Below are positions 15,227-20,683 of a DNA stretch of 20,683 nucleotides, piece by piece. This stretch comes from XYA12-FULL-58-9 sp001798605 (lineage in GTDB: Bacteria > Myxococcota > XYA12-FULL-58-9): positions 1 to 20,683 of the forward strand of contig DAINMX010000098.1 in the NCBI GenBank assembly GCA_036736205.1, read 5' to 3'. Each line of letters opens with the position of its first letter. Positions within the stretch are counted from its first letter, which is position 1. A program made the position numbers and the translations under genes. The notes under the pieces are model-generated. The model was not told the origin of the DNA. It saw only the letters and a list, made by a program, of their open reading frames with translations, and searched no databases.

Positions 15227-16129
15227 GCTCCGAATGTTGTGAGGACTGAGACTTCCGTGATGAATGATCCTGACGTGACCGGCCTGACACCGCAGCAATG
15301 GGCGACCAAACTCGAAGAGGTGGTTGAGGATCGCGACCGTCTTCAGGCTGTCCTCGGCGATCTCGATCGCGAAATGCGCCAAGAGAAATCTTGGATCCAT
15401 GAGCACCCTGAGCCCAGTGGGGTCGTTGCCACGCTGCTCTCCTTTTTCGGCCGGAGCGACGATGACGATGTTGAAGCCCTTGGCAAGCAGCTCAAGGGCG
15501 AACTCAACTATGAACGCAGCTTGCGGGAGCGTTACCGCTCGTGGAAACCTGGGGAGAAGTATGACGACCTGATATTCCCCTTCGTCAAGGACTTTGCTGC
15601 ACCTGTGCAACCAGACGACAGCGGTCTGCAGTTCCCGGGTTACCTCAAGCTCAAGGGGGTGCGCCGGGGAAAGACCTTGGAGATGTGGGTCTTCTACATC
15701 TCCGAGCGGTTCCCCGGACGCGAGCCTGCTAACTTTCACGTATTCTTCGATCCACGCAATGGCGAGCTCATTATCAAGCGTGTCTACAAAATGGATTTGC
15801 CAGCTATCGAGGGGATTGCGGCGGTCGGTAGGTCAGTGCTTGAGGGCATGATCCGTGAGCTCACCGATGTTACGACGATCAGGGAGATCGAAATCGACAA
15901 CGCCGCCAACGTGGCGACCCGCGAGGCGTTGATGACCTCCTGCAAACGTGGGGACGGTGTGCATTTCTGTGTGAAAGATGGGGCAGACGCCGCCAAGACC
16001 CCCCTCGGTCACCTGATGAAGAAGCTGAGCGTCGAGCTCGGGCTCGAGCCAGGGAATTTTCGCATCTTTGCCCAACCTTATGGAATGCTGCGCTTAGAGC
16101 TCAGTGTCAGACCCCTTGAGTTGCCGTAG
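15224..16129 (+). CDS. Uncharacterised soluble protein with N-terminal coiled coil
   Basis: A 301-residue protein that I do not recognise. It begins with an acidic helical stretch, probably coiled coil (about residues 24-57, ATKLEEVVEDRDRLQAVLGD onward). A short hydrophobic loop follows (about 66-74, VVATLLSFF), then DDDD and a charged helix. The remaining about 180 residues look like a mixed alpha/beta fold: QFPGYLKLKGVRRGKTLEMW, FYISERFPGREPANFHVFFD, and a Cys-containing segment SCKRGDGVHFCVKDG. No signal peptide, membrane helix or catalytic motif is evident. It is divergent from the MBL-fold nuclease gene, with only 93 bp between the starts, so the two may share a control region. Function unknown. 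Confidence 0.75.
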   Translation: MAPNVVRTETSVMNDPDVTGLTPQQWATKLEEVVEDRDRLQAVLGDLDREMRQEKSWIHEHPEPSGVVATLLSFFGRSDDDDVEALGKQLKGELNYERSLRERYRSWKPGEKYDDLIFPFVKDFAAPVQPDDSGLQFPGYLKLKGVRRGKTLEMWVFYISERFPGREPANFHVFFDPRNGELIIKRVYKMDLPAIEGIAAVGRSVLEGMIRELTDVTTIREIEIDNAANVATREALMTSCKRGDGVHFCVKDGADAAKTPLGHLMKKLSVELGLEPGNFRIFAQPYGMLRLELSVRPLELP

Positions 16130-16192
16130 GGTGGGGCGTGTTCGCCAAAAACGACCGTTTGCGGAATAATTGCAGCCGACGGAGGATTGTGA

Positions 16193-16219
16193 CAATCGCA
16201 GCAATCGTACCAATCGTAC
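16193..16219 (+). repeat. Three tandem 9-bp repeats
   Basis: CAATCGCAG, CAATCGTAC and CAATCGTAC stand head to tail. The 9-bp period is close to one helical turn, which would place three protein sites on nearly the same face of DNA. It may also simply be a small replication-slippage array. Confidence 0.6.
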
Positions 16220-16335
16220 CTTGGGAGGTTGACTCGACCCCCCCGCGTGCGCTCAATATGCCCCCGACGTCTGGTTAAGCCGGGTGGAACCGGGGACGGG
16301 GACGTGGAAGAACTGAACTTTTTTATTCTAGAATC

Positions 16336-16362
16336 TGCCCGATGTGGAGAAAGCATCGGGCA
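16336..16362 (+). promoter_or_regulatory. Perfect 9-bp hairpin in the leader of the DsbA-like gene
   Basis: TGCCCGATG (16336-16344) and CATCGGGCA (16354-16362) pair perfectly around a 9-base loop (TGGAGAAAG). It ends 76 bp before the start codon and no T-run follows, so it looks like an mRNA leader structure or an operator rather than a terminator. Confidence 0.5.
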
Positions 16363-16438
16363 CAACCAGAGGCCCAATTCCAAAAAGAGCACGACGGTGA
16401 GTCGGCGCGAATTTGGACCTCGGCACGAGGAGTGAACA

Positions 16439-17215
16439 ATGTCGCGAATCCTGAGAGCTTTCATCGTCTTTACGGCGATCCCTTTTGCTGTTTCTTGCGT
16501 TTCCCGCAACGACATCGAGGAGATCAAAGAGAACCAGAAGAAGATCTTGGCGCAGCTCGAAAAGGGAGGTCGAGGCCCAATGGCCAAGCAGCCGCCCCAG
16601 CGTCCGCAGGGGCCTGATGCTGCCAAGACGTATGCCGTCCCTGTGGGCGATGATCCCGTCAAGGGTCCCGCTGACGCATGGGTGACCCTCATCGAGGGCT
16701 CCGAATTCCAATGCCCCTACTGCAGCCGCGTGCAGCCGACCATGAAGGAGATTGCCGACAAATTTGGCAAAGACGTTCGCATTGTCTTCAAGCACAACCC
16801 CCTTGGTTTCCACCCGAACGCAATGCCCGCTGCAAACGCGTCGATGTGTGCCAACGAGCAGGGCAAGTTCTGGCCGATGCATGACGAGATGTTCGCCAAT
16901 CAGAAGGAACTCTCCGATGACAAATACAAGGAGTGGGGTGCTAAGATCGGTCTCGACATGGGCCGTTGGACCAAGTGTTATGCCGAGAAGAAGTACGAGA
17001 AGGTGATTTTGGACGACCAACGGGTTCTGGCTCAGTTTGGTGCCCGCGGCACCCCAGCATTCTTCATCAATGGCCGCTTCCTAAGCGGTGCCCAACCCTT
17101 CCCCGCCTTCGAGGCCATCATCAATGAGGAGCTGAAGAAGGCTCAGGCCAGCGGCATCGCCAAGAAGGATTATTACCAGAAGGCAGTGGTCGAGAAGGGC
17201 GAGAAGCAAATCTGA
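16439..17215 (+). CDS. DsbA/DsbG-like thioredoxin-fold lipoprotein
   Basis: A 258-residue exported thiol-disulfide oxidoreductase. The N-terminus (MSRILRAFIVFTAIPFAVSC) is a probable lipoprotein signal, with Cys20 as lipid site. A short coiled-coil stretch (22-42) and a Pro/Gln-rich linker (about 47-60) then tether the catalytic domain. The DsbA-type active site is C92-P-Y-C95 in EFQCPYCSR, and the cis-proline loop is RGTPAFFINGRF near residue 206. The helical insert between them is of normal size. It would oxidise or isomerise disulfides of envelope proteins; the many Cys-bearing exported proteins nearby are possible clients, by inference. The ATG at 16439 has GAGGAG shortly upstream, and an intrinsic terminator lies 55 bp after the stop. 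The gene therefore appears to be its own unit. Confidence 0.88.
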   Translation: MSRILRAFIVFTAIPFAVSCVSRNDIEEIKENQKKILAQLEKGGRGPMAKQPPQRPQGPDAAKTYAVPVGDDPVKGPADAWVTLIEGSEFQCPYCSRVQPTMKEIADKFGKDVRIVFKHNPLGFHPNAMPAANASMCANEQGKFWPMHDEMFANQKELSDDKYKEWGAKIGLDMGRWTKCYAEKKYEKVILDDQRVLAQFGARGTPAFFINGRFLSGAQPFPAFEAIINEELKKAQASGIAKKDYYQKAVVEKGEKQI

Positions 17216-17270
17216 TCTCGTTCATTTAGATCTCGAACTAGAACTCTCGAACAAAGATTGGTGCGCACAA

Positions 17271-17313
17271 AGAGCCGAGGTGGATGGATGGTCTGCCTCG
17301 GCTCTTCTTTTTT
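17271..17313 (+). terminator. Intrinsic terminator after the DsbA-like gene
   Basis: AGAGCCGAGG (17271-17280) and CCTCGGCTCT (17296-17305) form a perfect 10-bp GC-rich stem with a 15-base loop. TCTTTTTT (17306-17313) follows immediately. This is a textbook rho-independent terminator and separates the oxidoreductase from adk. Confidence 0.92.
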
Positions 17314-17514
17314 GCAAAGCTTGCCACCTGCCGTGGCACCGGCAGACTCAACCCACCGACCAGCGATTCCATTTGTGGGGCACTGTGTTATTTCCCCCCA
17401 AATGCTGGTAGAACGGCCCGGCGCACAGGTGTGCGGCAGCTCCGCTTCGGGCGTGCTCGGGCGGAGTCAGGCGGGAAAGGCGAGAACGTCGAAAATATTA
17501 GGAAGGAACGAACG

Positions 17515-18177
17515 ATGCGATTGATCTTGTTGGGCGGGCCCGGAGCAGGCAAAGGAACCCAGGCGAACTTCATCAAAGGCAAATACAGAATTCCGCAGAT
17601 CTCAACTGGCGACATGCTACGTGCCGCCGTCAAGGCTGGCACTGAACTCGGCAAGCAAGCGAAAAAGGTCATGGATGCCGGTCAGCTTGTTTCTGACGAC
17701 ATCATTATTGGTCTGGTCAAAGAGCGCATCAAAGAGGCGGATTGCGCCAAGGGCTTTCTGTTCGATGGCTTCCCGCGCACAATTCCTCAAGCCGACGCCA
17801 TGAAAGATGCGGGAGTCGCGATTGATGCAGTGGTTGATATCGACGTGCCCGACGAAGAAATCATTAAGCGAATGAGCGGGCGGCGCGTGCATCCTGCGAG
17901 TGGTCGCACCTACCACTTGGTATTCAATCCCCCGAAGGTCGCGGGCAAGGACGACGAGACCGGTGAGCCCTTGATTCAGCGCGATGACGACCATGAAGAG
18001 ACGGTCAAGAAGCGTCTGAGCATCTATCACGAGCAAACCGAGCCTTTGATCGGCTACTACAAGAAGTGGAAGTCCACGGGCGAAGCTGCTGCGCCCAAGT
18101 ACATTCGTATCGCAGGCGTTGGCAAGGTTGAGGAGATTCGTGACCGCGCATTCGCCGAACTGGACGCGGTCAAGTGA
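17515..18177 (+). CDS. adk: Adenylate kinase
   Basis: A 220-residue cytoplasmic enzyme that interconverts AMP plus ATP with two ADP. The P-loop is GGPGAGKGT (residues 7-15). The AMP-binding part contains STGDMLRAAV and GFLFDGFPRT. The long-form LID includes GRRVHPASGRTYHLVFNPPK and then a DDETGEPLIQRDDD segment. The LID lacks the four zinc cysteines of some Gram-positive forms, like E. coli Adk. The frame is open back to 17284, but ATG at 17515 is the homologous start and follows AGGAAGG by about eight bases. An RluA-type gene begins 45-48 bp downstream in the same frame, probably cotranscribed. The usual secY neighbour is absent. Confidence 0.97.
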   Translation: MRLILLGGPGAGKGTQANFIKGKYRIPQISTGDMLRAAVKAGTELGKQAKKVMDAGQLVSDDIIIGLVKERIKEADCAKGFLFDGFPRTIPQADAMKDAGVAIDAVVDIDVPDEEIIKRMSGRRVHPASGRTYHLVFNPPKVAGKDDETGEPLIQRDDDHEETVKKRLSIYHEQTEPLIGYYKKWKSTGEAAAPKYIRIAGVGKVEEIRDRAFAELDAVK

Positions 18178-18225
18178 CAGTCAGATAGCTGGTACCGTGA
18201 TCCCTCCATCGCCCGTGTCCAATTG

Positions 18226-19257
18226 GTGAAACAACGAAAACGCGACGGGTATCGCCCGAGCAAACAGAAGCGATCCGGCAAGCGTCCGAACCGGTTCGAT
18301 GGGGGTGCTGCGGGAAGCGAAAACGGTATTGTTAACGATGGTACCCGTCGGCTCGATGCCGCTGTTCGAGAGCGGTTTTTGTTGAGCTGGGCCAAGGCGA
18401 GAGACAGGATCACCCGAGGAAAGATCCATATCGAAGGGGTCCAGGTGCTCGACATCGGGCACCTGCTCGCCGAAGGTGTCGATTTCGAATATGTTGAGGC
18501 GACACCGCGCCGACCTTCGGTCCCAGTGCACTCGCTGCCCCCCGAAGCCATCGTGCACATTGACGACGATTTGGTGGTGGTGGACAAACCCGCAGGGTTG
18601 CTCAGTGTGCCCCTTGATGAATACACCGAATATGAGCAGAAGGAAGATGATGAGAGCCTCGTGCAACTGTTGAGCAACACCCTCGAGTCTATGTTGGGTA
18701 AGGGCCAGGACGTGTTTGTCGTTCATCGACTTGATCGTGGCACCAGCGGCGTTCTCGTGTTTGCCCGCAACCGCATTGCCCGCGATCGCCTCAAGGACCA
18801 ATTCCGGGTGCACTCGGTACACAGGTGTTACTTGGCCTTGGTCGAGGGGCACGTTGCCTCGACCACCATTGAGAATCATCTTGTTCGTGATCGCGGAGAT
18901 GGCGTTCGGGGCTCGGTTGAAAATGCCCCGCTGCGTATGCGGCGCAAGCTGAGCGGCGGTCGCATCGCCATCACCCATGTCGAGGCTTTGGAAATGCTGC
19001 GCGAGGCAACGTTGATTGCCTGCCGGCTCGAGACCGGTCGCACCAACCAGATCCGTATTCATCTCTCAGAGCTGGGGCATCCCCTGGTAGGGGAAACGGT
19101 GTACCGCCGCAGTGATGGCCGATCCTCGAAACCCGCCCGACGTCTTTGCCTGCATGCCGCCGAGCTTGGTTTCATCCATCCGCGCAGTGGTGAGCACCTG
19201 CACTTCAAGTCGGAGGTTCCGTCGGCCATGCAGCAGGAGATTGACGGCAGACGGTAG
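18226..19257 (+). CDS. RluA-family RNA pseudouridine synthase
   Basis: A 343-residue enzyme that isomerises uridine to pseudouridine in RNA. A basic N-terminal tail (about residues 1-40) is followed by an S4-type RNA-binding region (about 41-95, RRLDAAVRERFLLSWAKARD then RITRGKIHIEGVQV). The catalytic domain begins at HIDDDLVVVDKPAGLLSVP. The active-site aspartate is D170 in HRLDRGTSG, and motif III appears as RLETGRTNQIRIHLSELGHP. A charged insertion (about 132-146) sits after motif I. The start is uncertain: GTG at 18226 or TTG at 18223, neither with a ribosome site, and the only codons upstream in frame run straight back to the adk stop. Whether it acts on 23S rRNA or tRNA cannot be told from sequence. 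Confidence 0.9.
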   Translation: MKQRKRDGYRPSKQKRSGKRPNRFDGGAAGSENGIVNDGTRRLDAAVRERFLLSWAKARDRITRGKIHIEGVQVLDIGHLLAEGVDFEYVEATPRRPSVPVHSLPPEAIVHIDDDLVVVDKPAGLLSVPLDEYTEYEQKEDDESLVQLLSNTLESMLGKGQDVFVVHRLDRGTSGVLVFARNRIARDRLKDQFRVHSVHRCYLALVEGHVASTTIENHLVRDRGDGVRGSVENAPLRMRRKLSGGRIAITHVEALEMLREATLIACRLETGRTNQIRIHLSELGHPLVGETVYRRSDGRSSKPARRLCLHAAELGFIHPRSGEHLHFKSEVPSAMQQEIDGRR

Positions 19258-19402
19258 AGTCCCCCATAGTGCACGGATTGCGTAGTGTCCGGCTTGATGG
19301 ACATGAGACTTGGGCAAATCGCTGATATCTCCAACAATGGGTGGCCCGACTCTTGCTGTAACATTGCTGTTTGGCACCAAAGTGCTCCAGGGAGGATAGC
19401 CA

Positions 19403-20368
19403 ATGAGATGGGTTGAAATCTCCACTGTGACCATGTCGCTGGTGTTGTCAGCAGGCAGTACGTGGGCAGAAAGTCGCCAGTGTTATGACCATGATGGGGA
19501 CGGGTTCGGCAACGGCTGTGCGGCTGGAGCGGACTGTAATGACCACAATCCGAACGTCAATCCTGGGCGCAAAGAGGTCTGCGATTTTGTCGATAACGAT
19601 TGTAACGCATTGGTTGACGACGCGCCCCAGTGCCCGCAACCATCCCACCAGCTCGAGCGTCTAGCCGTGCGGGGGGGACCGTTCATCATGGGGAGCGACG
19701 AGGGGGCCGCAGACGAGCTACCAACACACGACGTGCTCGTTTCATCCTTTCATCTGGACCGTTTCGAGGTCACCAATGCGAGGTACCGTGCCTGTGTCCT
19801 CGCCGGCGTGTGCGACCCCCCGGCCTTGAGGAGTTCACGGCATCGGCCGCAGTATTTCGACGCCGATGATTTCGCCAACTACCCGGCCATCTTTGTCAGT
19901 TGGCATCAGGCCAACGCCTTTTGCCACTGGGCTGGTGGCCGCTTGCCGACTGAAGCCGAGTGGGAAATGGCAGCTCGCGGTCCCGCACCGTCGACTCGTA
20001 CCTATCCATGGGGTGACGAGGCCCCCGATTGCAGTCGCAGCAACTTTGGTGGTGACAGGGGGTGTGTGGGTGACACCGACTTGGTCGGCCGCAGGCCCTT
20101 GGGCAACAGTCCCCACGGCGCGATGGACATGGCTGGCAATGTTTGGGAGTGGGTCGCCGATTGGTATGAAGCTGAGTATTACACAAACAGTCCGTTGAAA
20201 AATCCCCAGGGGCCAGAGCAGGGGAATCTCAAGGTCATGCGGGGGGGCTGTTGGGAAAGTGAGACCAGCAGCCTGCGGGTCTCTTGTCGCAAGGCGGAGC
20301 TCCCCAAGGCATGGGCTGACAATGTCGGCTTTCGATGTGCCTATGACGCGCCGGGAGGTGCCCGATGA
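19403..20368 (+). CDS. Secreted MopE-type metal-binding / SUMF1-domain protein
   Basis: A 321-residue exported protein. A signal peptide (cleavage probably after TWA, residue 22) is followed by a MopE-type calcium- or copper-binding-like motif at about 27-74 (DHDGDGFGNG, ADCNDHNPNVNPG, then CDFVDNDCNALVDD). A SUMF1/FGE-sulfatase domain follows at about 88-315 (GGPFIMGSDEG, FEVTNARYRACV, GGRLPTEAEWEMAARG, MDMAGNVWEWVADWYE, VMRGGCW, NVGFRCAYD). In true formylglycine-generating enzymes a Cys pair sits just after RGG(S/C)(W/Y); here that place reads ESETSSLR, so sulfatase activation is unlikely. ATG at 19403 has GGGAGG about eight bases upstream. It overlaps the next gene as ATGA. A structural or ligand-binding role at the cell surface is more likely. 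Confidence 0.85.
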   Translation: MRWVEISTVTMSLVLSAGSTWAESRQCYDHDGDGFGNGCAAGADCNDHNPNVNPGRKEVCDFVDNDCNALVDDAPQCPQPSHQLERLAVRGGPFIMGSDEGAADELPTHDVLVSSFHLDRFEVTNARYRACVLAGVCDPPALRSSRHRPQYFDADDFANYPAIFVSWHQANAFCHWAGGRLPTEAEWEMAARGPAPSTRTYPWGDEAPDCSRSNFGGDRGCVGDTDLVGRRPLGNSPHGAMDMAGNVWEWVADWYEAEYYTNSPLKNPQGPEQGNLKVMRGGCWESETSSLRVSCRKAELPKAWADNVGFRCAYDAPGGAR

Positions 20369-20683
20369 ATCGTTTCGGTCGGATTGGTCCTATCGATCGT
20401 CTCTGTCGCATCCGCCCCCTTTGTTCGGTCGTCGGCGTCGCTTTCATCTTGTCGCTGCCTCGGGTTGCGTTGCCGTGTGGTGGTGGCTTTGGTGCCGGGA
20501 TCGAAATTGATCCCGCCCAGACCATCGTCCTTCATTTCGAAAACGGCGTTGAGACCTATGTGTTCAATCCCTACTTCTGTGGCGAGGCCACAGAGTTTGG
20601 CTTGATCTTGCCAGTGCCGAGCACCCTGCGGCAAACCCCGGAGCTTGCCGACGCCGATCTCGCCAAAGAGCTTGAGGCCCTAA
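20365..20683 (+). CDS. DUF2330-like exported protein, N-terminal part (cut by window end)
   Basis: The first 106 codons of a gene that runs off the window. ATG at 20365 overlaps the stop of the SUMF1 gene by four bases (ATGA), indicating translational coupling. The start has a basic N-terminus and a hydrophobic stretch (LCSVVGVAFILSLPRVALP). The mature part begins PCGGGFGAGIEIDPAQTIVL, followed by ENGVETYVFNPYFCGEATEF and GLILPVPS. The pattern PCGG..., then a strand and a phrase of the type F(A/G)(W/L)(V/I)LPVP, matches DUF2330, a family of exported proteins of unknown function common in myxobacteria and relatives. A membrane anchor is usual near its C-terminus but is outside the window. Confidence 0.75.
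   Translation, partial: MNRFGRIGPIDRLCRIRPLCSVVGVAFILSLPRVALPCGGGFGAGIEIDPAQTIVLHFENGVETYVFNPYFCGEATEFGLILPVPSTLRQTPELADADLAKELEAL

Larger units (their letters stand above)
16130..16438. other. 309-bp intergenic region with short repeats and hairpin
   Basis: No gene found here. It contains a triple 9-bp repeat (16193-16219), a weak -35-like TTGACT at 16229-16234 without a good -10 partner, the 10-bp palindrome ATTCTAGAAT (16325-16334) after a T-rich tract, and a hairpin at 16336-16362. It most likely carries the promoter and leader of the DsbA-like gene. Minus-strand open frames crossing it have no ribosome site or family resemblance. Confidence 0.6.

Noticed and set aside
16078..16692. Minus-strand open frame across the intergenic region and the start of the DsbA-like gene
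   Set aside because: No ribosome site or family resemblance, and it overlaps the signal peptide and catalytic start of a clear gene on the other strand.
17440..17466. CTCCGC...GCGGAG stem in the adk leader
   Set aside because: Only 6 bp with imperfect inner pairing in a GC-rich stretch; likely by chance.
19372..19385. TGGCACC...TGC, sigma-54-like promoter upstream of the SUMF1 gene
   Set aside because: Spacing between GG and GC is nine bases, which sigma-54 does not tolerate.

Overview
The window looks like a chromosomal segment of a moderately GC-rich Gram-negative bacterium, most likely from a deltaproteobacterial or Myxococcota-type lineage. The pointers are a MopE-type metal-binding motif fused to a SUMF1 domain, a DUF2330-like gene, a DUF6901-like protein, a sigma/anti-sigma operon with a DUF3106-like protein, and multi-domain PilZ/STAS/TPR regulators. 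This placement is inference from protein flavour, not from a marker gene. I see no rRNA, tRNA, insertion sequence, CRISPR array or phage gene.

Layout: (1) 1-2295, plus strand: the 3' part of an OPT-family transporter, then a small PAS-domain protein. (2) 2310-5640, minus strand: a tight three-gene operon of a HATPase-PilZ fusion, a PilZ-TPR protein and a STAS/zinc-ribbon/TM/TPR protein. (3) 5835-6086, plus: a lone hypC. (4) 6099-9471, minus: a compact five-gene operon of an outer-membrane beta-barrel candidate, a small secreted acidic protein, an ECF sigma factor, its zinc-type anti-sigma factor and a DUF3106-like periplasmic protein. (5) 9632-12484, plus: trkA-trkH potassium uptake. (6) 12603-13394, plus: DUF6901-like protein, followed by a doubtful small minus-strand lipoprotein. 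(7) 13715-15130, minus: an MBL/beta-CASP RNase-like enzyme. (8) 15224-19257, plus: an unknown protein, a DsbA-like lipoprotein with a textbook terminator, adenylate kinase and an RluA-type pseudouridine synthase. (9) 19403-20683, plus: a secreted MopE/SUMF1 protein translationally coupled to a DUF2330-like protein cut by the window end.

Two clusters stand out. The PilZ/HATPase/STAS operon combines parts normally used for partner switching (anti-sigma-type kinase plus STAS antagonist) with two c-di-GMP-binding domains, and a membrane-anchored STAS protein could tie this to the envelope. The five-gene sigma operon links an envelope-stress-type regulator to an outer-membrane protein and two exported proteins. 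Its anti-sigma factor and its small secreted partner end in similar acidic Leu/Glu/Asp-rich tails. The remaining genes are mostly housekeeping: potassium uptake, RNA processing, nucleotide metabolism and disulfide exchange.
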